From positions 1-5,887 of the forward strand of contig JAJYOQ010000269.1 of assembly GCA_021796135.1 (NCBI GenBank): a stretch of 5,887 bases of DNA. Direction: 5' to 3'. The stretch comes from Bacteroidota bacterium. Lineage in GTDB: Bacteria > Bacteroidota > Ignavibacteria > Ignavibacteriales > Ignavibacteriaceae. Below the pieces are notes generated by a model. That model saw only the letters and a program-made list of their open reading frames with translations. It had not been told where the DNA came from and made no database searches. This document shows, piece by piece, positions 1 through 5,866 of the stretch; the first letter of the stretch is position 1; the number at the start of each line of letters is the position of its first letter. The position numbers were made by a program, and so were the translations under genes.

Positions 1-1123
1 AAAAGAATATTTACAGTGGAATATTATCCGCTCTGCCGAGCCTTATATGAGCAGCCCTTTTGTTGAAGCGAATTTTAATTTTTATGGTAAGATTCTTAAC
101 GGGACAAAAGAAATGCAACCCCGCTGGAAACGAGTGCTCGGAACAATTGACGGGCAGATCGGAATGGAGCTTGGAAAATTATTTGTAGAAAAATACTTTC
201 CGCCTTATGCAAAAAAGCGTGCTTTGGATTTAGTTCACAACTTAATGGCAGCCTTAAAAACCCGAATTGAAAAACTTGAATGGATGAGCCCTGAAACGAA
301 AACGGCGGCTTTGAAAAAGCTATCTGAATTTACTGTCAAAATCGGTTATCCGGACAAATGGAAAAGCTACAAAGGATTAGTTATAAATAGAGATTCATAT
401 TTTGAAAATGTTTTAAGCGCATCAATCTTCAATTCTAAAAAAGACATGGCAAAAATCGGAAAGCCAGTTGATAAGACAGAATGGGGTATGACTCCTCAGA
501 CGGTTAACGCCTATTACAATCCTCAAAATAATGAGATAGTCTTCCCTGCCGGGATCTTGCAACCTCCTTTCTTCGATCCTAAAGCTGATGACGCTATTAA
601 CTACGGTGGAATAGGAGCTGTAATCGGGCATGAAATGACTCATGGATTCGATGATCAAGGCAGACAGTTTGACGGCGCAGGGAATATGAAAGATTGGTGG
701 ACAAAGGCGGATGAAGAAAATTTTGACAAAAGGGCCCAAAAGATTATAGATCAGTTTGATAGTTATGTTGCGGTTGATACTTTACATATCAATGGCAAGT
801 TAACCGAAGGGGAAAATATTGCAGATCTGGGCGGAATCAATATTTCATTTGATGCATTTAAAAAGACTGCCGAGTACAAAAGCGGAAAAGAAATAAATGG
901 GTTTACTCCTGCACAAAGATTTTTCTTATCTTTTGCAAATATTTGGAAAATAAAAAACAGACCTGAAAGATTAAGACTGAGGGTAAAGGTCGATCCTCAT
1001 TCACCGGAACATTACAGAGTTGATGGACCATTAAGCAATACACCCGCATTCTGGAAGGCTTTTAATGTAAAACCGGGCGATCCAATGCGAAATCCGGAAG
1101 ACAAGCTTGTAAAGATTTGGTAA
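1..1123 (+). CDS. M13 family zinc metallopeptidase (neprilysin/PepO-like), C-terminal part, truncated by window edge
   Basis: This is a zinc endopeptidase of the M13 family, which in bacteria is usually exported and cleaves peptides outside the cytoplasm. The reading frame is open from base 2 with no start. The residues before the first internal ATG at 47 (YLQWNIIRSAEPY) fit the family, so that ATG is internal and the gene begins outside the window. Of the 373 visible residues, roughly the first 160 belong to the N-terminal lid domain. The catalytic domain then begins near NAYY (169-172), the substrate-binding asparagine motif. The zinc site is HEMTH (210-214, bases 629-643), with the third ligand in ENIAD (271-275). 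DPHSP (331-335) and R339 match the conserved histidine and arginine of neprilysin that stabilise the transition state and bind substrate. The protein ends in KIW, lacking the cysteine of the classical CxxW ending. Family members are commonly about 670-690 residues, so about 300 residues, including any signal peptide, are missing. All catalytic residues are intact. A terminator follows directly, so it is not co-transcribed with the cytochrome genes. Confidence 0.95.
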   Translation, partial: KEYLQWNIIRSAEPYMSSPFVEANFNFYGKILNGTKEMQPRWKRVLGTIDGQIGMELGKLFVEKYFPPYAKKRALDLVHNLMAALKTRIEKLEWMSPETKTAALKKLSEFTVKIGYPDKWKSYKGLVINRDSYFENVLSASIFNSKKDMAKIGKPVDKTEWGMTPQTVNAYYNPQNNEIVFPAGILQPPFFDPKADDAINYGGIGAVIGHEMTHGFDDQGRQFDGAGNMKDWWTKADEENFDKRAQKIIDQFDSYVAVDTLHINGKLTEGENIADLGGINISFDAFKKTAEYKSGKEINGFTPAQRFFLSFANIWKIKNRPERLRLRVKVDPHSPEHYRVDGPLSNTPAFWKAFNVKPGDPMRNPEDKLVKIW

Positions 1124-1143
1124 TTATTTTTCATGGTTTTTAT

Positions 1144-1176
1144 AAAAGCGGCTTTTGTAGCCGCTTTTTTGTTTTT
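1144..1176 (+). terminator. Rho-independent terminator after the M13 peptidase gene
   Basis: A perfect 9-bp stem, AAAAGCGGC (1144-1152) with GCCGCTTTT (1160-1168), has a 7-base loop and runs into a T-rich tract (1165-1176, broken by one G). It begins 21 bases after the peptidase stop codon and separates that gene from the cytochrome region. Confidence 0.9.
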
Positions 1177-1297
1177 ACAAGATTATCCTAATTCTCATAA
1201 TTGGTAACATAAAGAGCATAAATCCCAAAATAAAGAAGAATTTAAAAATATAATTTATTATTATTACATTTTAATTGTCATAAATTTGGAACAAGAT

Positions 1298-1326
1298 TTG
1301 AATATCTGTGAACCACTAGCAATAAT
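1298..1326 (+). promoter_or_regulatory. Candidate sigma70-like promoter upstream of the porin-cytochrome gene
   Basis: TTGAAT (1298-1303) is followed after exactly 17 bases by AATAAT (1321-1326). These match the -35 and -10 consensus at 4 and 5 of 6 positions. Transcription would begin near 1333, leaving a leader of about 255 bases and placing the 1344-1359 dyad just downstream of the start, where a bound protein would repress. Such matches are common by chance in AT-rich DNA, and Bacteroidota-type sigma factors prefer a different consensus. Confidence 0.25.
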
Positions 1327-1343
1327 GCAGTTGTGTCAAGTTT

Positions 1344-1359
1344 TGTCAATTATTCGACA
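1344..1359. promoter_or_regulatory. CRP/FNR-family-like operator, TGTCA-N6-CGACA
   Basis: TGTCA (1344-1348), six bases, then CGACA (1355-1359) form a near-palindrome with the 5-6-5 layout of CRP-superfamily sites. The match to the published site pattern of the CO-sensing regulator CooA (TGTCA-N6-CGACA) is exact at all ten specified bases. It lies 228 bases upstream of the porin-cytochrome start codon. The regulator is not in the window; other members of the superfamily could use a similar site. Confidence 0.35.
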
Positions 1360-1481
1360 TTAATATTCTTCAACTTTTTATTTCAATCTGCTAACAGAAT
1401 TTGAATACCTATTAGTTGAGAAAAATGCATTTCTTCATAATAGCGGATATTTTTTAAGTATCAATATTTTCAGTGATTTGG

Positions 1482-1497
1482 GTAACATAACTGTTAC
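1482..1497. promoter_or_regulatory. Perfect 16-bp palindrome GTAACA-N4-TGTTAC, candidate CRP/FNR-family operator
   Basis: GTAACATAACTGTTAC is a perfect 6-bp inverted repeat around a 4-base centre, equivalent to GTAAC-N6-GTTAC with CRP-like spacing. Its centre (1489.5) is about 98 bases before the ATG at 1588. If TAACAT (1520-1525) is the -10 element, transcription begins near 1531-1532 and the dyad sits at about -41.5, the classical class II activator position, which would explain the lack of a good -35. With the alternative TATACT (1509-1514) it would overlap the -35 region. Binding is inferred from symmetry and position only. Confidence 0.4.
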
Positions 1498-1575
1498 TAT
1501 TTTTCATTTATACTTTAACTAACATTGAAATTAATATTTGTTAGTAAAAGCAAAATTTATTCATTAATTAATTTC

Positions 1576-1581
1576 AGGAGG
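1576..1581 (+). promoter_or_regulatory. Strong ribosome binding site that fixes the porin-cytochrome start
   Basis: AGGAGG lies six bases before the ATG at 1588, an ideal spacing. The frame is open upstream to a TTG at 1525, but that codon has no Shine-Dalgarno sequence. Using it would put 21 polar residues ahead of the signal peptide, so 1588 is the chosen start. Confidence 0.85.
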
Positions 1582-1587
1582 CTCTAT

Positions 1588-2916
1588 ATGAAACTAAAAG
1601 TAATAAACTACAAAGTTGTTACTCTACTACTGGGGATTTTAATTGTTGCACTAAGCAACACCGGCTATTCAATTCCAAGTTATGCCCGTCAAACAAATTT
1701 AGCATGCAGCGCTTGCCATTATGTTTATCCGGAACTTACTCCTTTCGGTCGGCTTTTCAAGTTAAATGGATATACTATGACCGGCATTGCGACAATAAAA
1801 TCCACTTACAAAGAAGATAATACAAATCTTCAATTATTAAATGTTCTTCCTATTTCGGCAATGATTCAAGGTTCTTATAACAAGATAGCCACTACAGTGC
1901 CAGGTACCCAAAATGATGTTACTGAATTTCCGCAGCAGTTTAGTCTTTTTATTGCCGGAGCAATCAGTCCTAATTTTGGTTCTTTTATACAAGTAACTTA
2001 TGACGATCAATCAGGGACATTTGGTTTAGATAATACAGATATGAGATTTGCAGATCATACGACTCTACTTTCAAATGATTTGTTGTACGGTATTTCTTTA
2101 AATAACAATCCAACCGTTCAAGACGTTTGGAATACGACTCCTGCATGGGGATTCCCATATTTTAGTTCCGGAGTTGCTCCAACACCGAGTGCAAGCCCAA
2201 TAATTGGAGGACTTGGAGGACAAGTCTCCGGGCTTGGAGCCTATGCGTTATACGACAATTTAATATACGGTGAATTCAGTCTTTATCATGTTACCAAACA
2301 AGGCGGCCCGATTCCTGAAACCACTGCTGACAATACAATGACACTGGCAGGTTATGCACCATACTGGAGAGTCGCACTTCAACAGCAATGGGATAGCGAT
2401 TATTTAGAAATCGGCACATACGGAATGGCTTCTCAATTTTATCCAACAGGCATAAGCGATGCAAGCACGGATAAATATACTGATATTGGATTCGATGCTC
2501 AGTATGAAAAAACTCTTGACAACGGGACTATTATTGCACACACGACTTATGTTGCCGAGAAGCAAAATCTTGATGCAACTTATCTTGCCGGCGGTTCTGC
2601 TAGTCCATCTTTAAAATTAAACTCATTTAAGGTTGATGCAAGTTATAATTTACCCGTTGGCGTTGCTTTTTCACTTGGATACTTTAACACAAACGGCGAC
2701 AATGATGCAATTGTTTATGCTTCTAATACCAGCTTCTCGCCGAACAGCGCCGGTTTAACGGCTCAAGTTACCTATTTGCCATGGCTTAATACTCAATTTG
2801 CAGTCCAATATGTAGCCTATAATAAATTTAACGGCAGCAGCACAAACTATGACGGTACAGGCAGAAATGCTTCCGATAATAATACTCTATATGTAGTTGG
2901 GTGGGTGTTATTCTAA
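1588..2916 (+). CDS. Cyc2-like fused monohaem cytochrome c / outer-membrane beta-barrel porin
   Basis: This 442-residue exported protein has one haem-c site fused to a predicted outer-membrane barrel. A hydrophobic signal segment covers residues 9-24, with cleavage probably around 28-33. The haem motif CSACH (40-44, bases 1705-1719) sits inside the conserved block SYARQTNLACSACH followed by PELTPFGRLFKLNGY (48-62). That block resembles the N-terminus of Cyc2-type cytochrome-porins of Fe(II) oxidisers, as I recall them. I saw no other cysteines. The remaining roughly 380 residues are rich in Gly, Tyr, Ser, Thr and Asn with alternating hydrophobic and polar stretches, and the chain ends in Phe (VVGWVLF), as expected for BAM-assembled barrels. 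The length is close to A. ferrooxidans Cyc2 (about 485 residues). In proven Cyc2 the haem takes electrons from extracellular Fe(II) and passes them inward; here substrate and direction are unknown. A soluble cytochrome follows 58 bases downstream, likely in the same transcript. It could instead be a related porin-cytochrome of other function. The architecture is secure; the Cyc2 assignment is moderate. Confidence 0.75.
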   Translation: MKLKVINYKVVTLLLGILIVALSNTGYSIPSYARQTNLACSACHYVYPELTPFGRLFKLNGYTMTGIATIKSTYKEDNTNLQLLNVLPISAMIQGSYNKIATTVPGTQNDVTEFPQQFSLFIAGAISPNFGSFIQVTYDDQSGTFGLDNTDMRFADHTTLLSNDLLYGISLNNNPTVQDVWNTTPAWGFPYFSSGVAPTPSASPIIGGLGGQVSGLGAYALYDNLIYGEFSLYHVTKQGGPIPETTADNTMTLAGYAPYWRVALQQQWDSDYLEIGTYGMASQFYPTGISDASTDKYTDIGFDAQYEKTLDNGTIIAHTTYVAEKQNLDATYLAGGSASPSLKLNSFKVDASYNLPVGVAFSLGYFNTNGDNDAIVYASNTSFSPNSAGLTAQVTYLPWLNTQFAVQYVAYNKFNGSSTNYDGTGRNASDNNTLYVVGWVLF

Positions 2917-2974
2917 TTGTATTGAATTTGTTTATCATGAATGGTTTATTTATAAATAAAAAAAGGAAAAGAAA

Positions 2975-3418
2975 ATGAAATCAACATCAAGTTTAATCTT
3001 AGTGTTCGCGTTTGCTCTTTTTACAATCATGGGAATGACTGTAAAAGTTCAAACTGCATCAGCATTCGGATTAGAAAAAGATTCTGTTAAAACGGTAAAG
3101 AAGGTGGAAGTAAAAAAAGAAGCTGCCCCAATCGACAAGAAACTTGCTAACGAAGGTAAAGCAATCTTTAATAGTAAGTGTTTTGCTTGCCATAAGCTTG
3201 ACGGAAAGTTAGTTGGACCTCCGTTAAGAAATATTACCAAAACATTGTCTAACGAATACTTAACAAAATATCTTACGCATACAACCGAAATGCAAAAGAC
3301 TGATCCAAGATTAAAGAAGTTGATAAAAGAATATAACGGTGTAATTATGCCGGATCAGAGTTTGAATAAAAAGCAGGTTGCTGCAGTAATTGAATATTTT
3401 GAATCAGTTAAAAAGTAA
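2975..3418 (+). CDS. Periplasmic monohaem cytochrome c (class I-like), soluble
   Basis: This 147-residue exported c-type cytochrome is probably a soluble periplasmic electron carrier. A signal peptide (hydrophobic residues 6-22) ends at TASA-FG, a good signal peptidase I site after residue 30. A lysine-rich linker follows (34-56). The haem domain has CFACH (69-73, bases 3179-3193), the block GPPLRNITK (81-89) and the probable axial ligand M125 in VIMPDQSL, then a C-terminal helix (VAAVIEYFESV). A GGA ribosome binding site lies about seven bases before the ATG. It lies 58 bases downstream of the fused cytochrome-porin gene with no terminator between them and a strong one after it, so the two probably form an operon. 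It would be a natural periplasmic partner for the porin haem, which is inferred. By hand alignment its haem domain is identical at roughly 55-60% of positions to that of the next cytochrome. Confidence 0.9.
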   Translation: MKSTSSLILVFAFALFTIMGMTVKVQTASAFGLEKDSVKTVKKVEVKKEAAPIDKKLANEGKAIFNSKCFACHKLDGKLVGPPLRNITKTLSNEYLTKYLTHTTEMQKTDPRLKKLIKEYNGVIMPDQSLNKKQVAAVIEYFESVKK

Positions 3419-3443
3419 AATTTGATTCTGAAGTTATTTTTCG

Positions 3444-3475
3444 AGGCGACTTTTTAAGTCGCCTTTTTTGTTTTT
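3444..3475 (+). terminator. Rho-independent terminator after the porin/cytochrome pair
   Basis: A 9-bp stem, AGGCGACTT (3444-3452) with AAGTCGCCT (3456-3464), has a short T loop and continues into a T tract broken by one G (to 3475). It starts 25 bases after the stop codon of the soluble cytochrome. It closes the two-gene unit and sets the next cytochrome apart transcriptionally. Confidence 0.9.
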
Positions 3476-3618
3476 GCGGTTTTTCCAAAGTAAACTGATA
3501 ATTGAGTAATCTCACATCGTAACATTTAGCACATCATATTTCTTGCCTCACTAAAATGAAATATATATTATTGGCGGGTTATTTTTACGATATATGCTAC
3601 TTTTAAAACTTTTAATTA

Positions 3619-3645
3619 TTTCAGTAGACTAATACTTAGTTGAAA
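3619..3645 (+). promoter_or_regulatory. Dyad with bulge upstream of the lipoprotein cytochrome gene
   Basis: ACTAA-TAC-TTAGT (3628-3640) is a perfect 5-bp inverted repeat. It is flanked by a second matched pair, TTTCA (3619-3623) and TGAAA (3641-3645), separated on the left side by the four bases GTAG. As RNA this could form a ten-pair hairpin with a bulge, about 57 bases before the start codon; as DNA it could be an operator. No T tract follows, so it is not a terminator. All pairs but four are A-T, so chance is a real possibility. Confidence 0.25.
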
Positions 3646-3701
3646 TCTGAATTACTAATAATGCTTTTTCTAATCTGGCGAAGCGATTATTTGGAGGAGA
3701 A

Positions 3702-4199
3702 ATGAAGAGACTGTTTACATTAATTATTGGGATTGCTTTAATTAACATTTCATGTACAGATAAGAAATATGATGTGAGCCAGCCGGCGCCAGAACAAATT
3801 CAATCTTCGGTTCAGCCAACACAACCAACTCAACCGGCAGCTATACCAAAGCCGACTTATCAATATCCCGATGACAATGGTATAGGACCTATTAAAAACA
3901 TAACACTAGGCGCAATAGATCCTAGACTTGTAACTGCAGGGAAGAATATTTTTAACACAAAGTGTATTGCCTGCCATGATCTCGATCAAAAGAAAATTGG
4001 ACCACCGCTAAGAAATATCACTAAGAATAACACGCCCGCGTATATTATGAATTATCTTTTAAATACTACAGAGATGCAGAAAAAAGATCCGCTTCTTGAA
4101 AAGTTAGTTGATGAATATAAGATATTAATGCCCGATCAACAATTAACCCAAAACGATGCGCGCGCAGTATTGGAATATTTCCGCTCGGTAGAAAAATAA
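3702..4199 (+). CDS. Monohaem cytochrome c, probable lipoprotein, paralogue of the upstream cytochrome
   Basis: This 165-residue exported c-type cytochrome is probably lipid-anchored. A short hydrophobic N-terminus ends in INISC (14-18), consistent with lipidation at C18, although Asn at position -3 departs from the usual Leu/Val/Ile. A flexible Pro/Gln-rich tether follows (27-56), then GIGPIKNITLG (60-70). The haem domain has CIACH (88-92, bases 3963-3977), the same GPPLRNITK block (100-108) as its neighbour, and the probable axial ligand M143 in ILMPDQQL. The ribosome binding site GGAGG (3693-3697) lies close before the ATG. It is separated from the porin/cytochrome pair by a terminator and 226 bases, so it likely has its own promoter. 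The shared domain suggests tandem duplication followed by a split into a free and a tethered carrier. Which membrane holds it cannot be read from the sequence. Confidence 0.88.
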   Translation: MKRLFTLIIGIALINISCTDKKYDVSQPAPEQIQSSVQPTQPTQPAAIPKPTYQYPDDNGIGPIKNITLGAIDPRLVTAGKNIFNTKCIACHDLDQKKIGPPLRNITKNNTPAYIMNYLLNTTEMQKKDPLLEKLVDEYKILMPDQQLTQNDARAVLEYFRSVEK

Positions 4200-4223
4200 T
4201 TTTGCTTGAATTTAGATTTAAGA

Positions 4224-4254
4224 TTGAATCAATCCCTTTTTAACTTTATTTTTG
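4224..4254 (+). promoter_or_regulatory. Candidate Bacteroidota-type promoter for the aldolase gene
   Basis: TTG (4224-4226), a 20-base gap, then TATTTTTG (4247-4254) fit the Bacteroidota sigma-ABfr pattern TTG / TAnnTTTG. Transcription would begin near 4260, giving a leader of about 35 bases to the ATG at 4295. It is the only place in the window where both halves of that pattern were found correctly spaced, but low-GC sequence makes partial matches common. Confidence 0.35.
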
Positions 4255-4294
4255 TGTTTAGCAATAGGGTTCAACAATTAATAACGGAGTAATA

Positions 4295-5344
4295 ATGTTA
4301 AAAAAAATTCAAGAATTATTAGGAAAGGAAGCCGAATCACTATTAAGTTATAAAGCTAAATTTCCTAAAGAACAACTTCATTTACCGGGCAGCGATTTTG
4401 TAGACAGAATTTTTGCCCAATCCGATAGAAATATTAATGTCTTAAAAAACCTTCAATGGATTTTTATGAGCGGAAGATTATCCGGGACAGGATATGTCTC
4501 AATTCTTCCGGTCGATCAAGGAATCGAACATTCAGCGGGAGCCTCGTTTGCTCCTAATCCTCAGTACTTCGATCCGGAAAATATAGTAAAGCTAGCAATC
4601 GAAGGCGGATGCAATGCTGTTGCATCAACTCTTGGTGTGCTCGGCATGTGCTCAAGAAAATACGCACATAAAATTCCTTTCCTTGTAAAAATTAACCACA
4701 ACGAACTCTTAACTTATCCCGACAAATATGACCAAATTATGTTTGCTGGTGTTGAGCAGGCTTACGAAATGGGCGCCGCCGCAGTTGGAGCTACGATTTA
4801 CTTTGGTTCGCCGGAAAGCGACAGACAAATTATCGAAGTAAGCGAAGCCTTCCATCATGCACATGAATTAGGCATGGCAACTGTCCTTTGGTGCTATTTA
4901 CGAAACGAAGCCTTCAAGACAAAAGAAAAAGATTATCATGTAGCAGCAGATTTAACCGGGCAAGCAAACCATCTCGGTGTTACTATCGAAGCCGATATAA
5001 TTAAGCAAAAACTTCCGGAGTGCAATGGCGGCTTTGAAGCTTTGAAGTTTGGAAAAACAAGTAAGAAAGTTTACTCCGATCTTTCAACAGATCATCCAAT
5101 TGACTTAACACGTTACCAGGTAATTAATAATTATATGGGGCGTGCAGGACTTATAAACAGTGGCGGGGCTTCAGGGGCAAATGATTTTGCCGAAGCTGCT
5201 AAAACGGCTGTAATTAATAAAAGAGCAGGAGGTATGGGATTAATTTCAGGAAGAAAAGCTTTTCAGCGTCCAATGGCTGACGGAGTTAAGCTATTAAATA
5301 TTATTCAAGATGTTTACCTTGAAAAAGAAATAACCATCGCATAA
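4295..5344 (+). CDS. fbaB: Class I fructose-bisphosphate aldolase (FbaB/DhnA family)
   Basis: This is cytoplasmic fructose-1,6-bisphosphate aldolase (EC 4.1.2.13), which reversibly splits the bisphosphate to dihydroxyacetone phosphate and glyceraldehyde 3-phosphate in glycolysis and gluconeogenesis by a metal-independent Schiff-base mechanism. At 349 residues it matches E. coli FbaB (350), which it resembles strongly over the C-terminal third (NPIDL-like [62 protein letters not shown]). Expected sites are present: D74 in [10 protein letters not shown] (72-80), K237 in ADIIKQKL as the likely Schiff-base lysine, and the phosphate-binding glycines at 290-294 and 312-319. The protein looks intact. 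A GGAG ribosome binding site (4286-4289) lies five bases before the ATG. The gene has its own candidate promoter and a strong terminator, so its place beside the cytochromes is probably incidental. Confidence 0.95.
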   Translation: MLKKIQELLGKEAESLLSYKAKFPKEQLHLPGSDFVDRIFAQSDRNINVLKNLQWIFMSGRLSGTGYVSILPVDQGIEHSAGASFAPNPQYFDPENIVKLAIEGGCNAVASTLGVLGMCSRKYAHKIPFLVKINHNELLTYPDKYDQIMFAGVEQAYEMGAAAVGATIYFGSPESDRQIIEVSEAFHHAHELGMATVLWCYLRNEAFKTKEKDYHVAADLTGQANHLGVTIEADIIKQKLPECNGGFEALKFGKTSKKVYSDLSTDHPIDLTRYQVINNYMGRAGLINSGGASGANDFAEAAKTAVINKRAGGMGLISGRKAFQRPMADGVKLLNIIQDVYLEKEITIA

Positions 5345-5367
5345 CGAATAGACTTATTAATAATGAG

Positions 5368-5401
5368 AACGCCCTGATAAATATCAGGGCGTTTTTGTTT
5401 T
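5368..5401 (+). terminator. Strong Rho-independent terminator after the aldolase gene
   Basis: The inverted repeat AACGCCCTGATA (5368-5379) with TATCAGGGCGTT (5382-5393) is perfect over 12 bp and is followed by T5-G-T4 (to 5401). It begins 24 bases after the aldolase stop and lies between convergent genes. Read on the minus strand, the hairpin is not followed by a T tract, so it would act mainly on the aldolase transcript. Confidence 0.92.
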
Positions 5402-5449
5402 AAATAATAGTAATTCTTTAGTGATTAAACAATTTATCTTGTAAAATTA

Positions 5450-5866
5450 TTACTGAAGCTGTAGCAAATAATCGGCAATCTTGCCAAGGTTTTTTACATC
5501 AATATTATTAAATGACGGCATCATGATCTGATATTTTGCCCTATAATTTTTAAATCTTTCTGACGACATAAAAGAACTTGGATTGCGAAGATAATTAATC
5601 AAATTATCTCTTGACCAATATTTCTTAACGCCGTGTATATTTGGAGCCATTTTAGTTCCGTTTAGATCTGCGCCGTGGCAACTGGTACAGCCAATACTTG
5701 ATATTAAATCCTCTGCTGTCGACGGCTGAGCTGATTGCCCCATTTGCGGAGCTACTCCAGTGGAAGGTTTAACCTGAACATCGGAACGCACGGTAACTTT
5801 TTCAAGAATAAATAAAATTAAAAAGAGTCCTAAAAAAGCAGCAACCCAGATTTGAGGTTTAGTCAT
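5450..5866 (-). CDS. Membrane-anchored monohaem cytochrome c
   Basis: This 138-residue c-type cytochrome is on the opposite strand and converges on the aldolase. An uncleaved-looking hydrophobic segment (residues 7-21, followed by EK) should anchor it in the inner membrane with the haem domain in the periplasm. A linker rich in Ser, Pro and Gln spans 28-50. The haem site is CTSCH (60-64, bases 5675-5689), followed by GADLNGTKMAPNIHGV. The axial ligand is M115 or, more likely, M116 in IMMPSFNNID, then a C-terminal helix (LGKIADYLLQL). It is not close to the two plus-strand paralogues: the GPPLRNITK block is absent and the spacing differs. A weak GGAAA ribosome binding site precedes the ATG; the promoter lies outside the window. 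A role linking a quinol-oxidising complex or terminal oxidase to periplasmic cytochromes is plausible but inferred. Confidence 0.88.
   Translation of the reverse strand: MTKPQIWVAAFLGLFLILFILEKVTVRSDVQVKPSTGVAPQMGQSAQPSTAEDLISSIGCTSCHGADLNGTKMAPNIHGVKKYWSRDNLINYLRNPSSFMSSERFKNYRAKYQIMMPSFNNIDVKNLGKIADYLLQLQ

Larger units (their letters stand above)
1177..1587. other. Long AT-rich intergenic region, probable regulatory region of the porin-cytochrome gene
   Basis: I see no convincing gene or RNA here. The region holds two 16-bp dyads with CRP-like 5-6-5 spacing (1344-1359 and 1482-1497), listed separately. The 10-mer GGTAACATAA occurs twice (1203-1212 and 1481-1490), the second copy forming the left arm of one dyad. 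ATTTGAATA also occurs twice (near 1296 and 1399). A TAAATTTG at 1281-1288 matches the Bacteroidota -7 consensus TAnnTTTG but has no TTG at the right distance upstream. The length and number of elements suggest that the downstream gene is regulated rather than constitutive. Confidence 0.5.

Noticed and set aside
422..739. 105-codon open frame on the minus strand inside the peptidase gene
   Set aside because: It is antisense to conserved catalytic-domain coding sequence including the HEMTH motif, with no family resemblance of its own.
1281..1288. TAAATTTG as a Bacteroidota -7 element
   Set aside because: No TTG is found at the required distance upstream, so the match is only half of a promoter.
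1525..1587. Extended start (TTG at 1525) for the porin-cytochrome gene
   Set aside because: There is no ribosome binding site before the TTG, and the added 21 residues would sit ahead of a good signal peptide. The ATG at 1588 has an ideal AGGAGG.
3049..3240. 63-codon open frame on the minus strand inside the soluble cytochrome gene
   Set aside because: It is antisense to the haem motif and conserved blocks of a clear cytochrome; a shadow frame.
3571..3598. TTGGCG-N16-TATGCT as a promoter for the lipoprotein cytochrome
   Set aside because: Only 3 and 4 of 6 consensus matches, no better than expected by chance in this composition.
3556..3606. 16-codon open frame in the gap before the lipoprotein cytochrome
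   Set aside because: No ribosome binding site and no recognisable feature; the length is expected by chance.
4222..4240. GATTG-AAT-CAATC hairpin followed by T5 as a terminator for the lipoprotein cytochrome gene
   Set aside because: The stem is only 5 bp and AT-rich, and it overlaps the better promoter candidate for the aldolase. Read-through into the aldolase remains possible.
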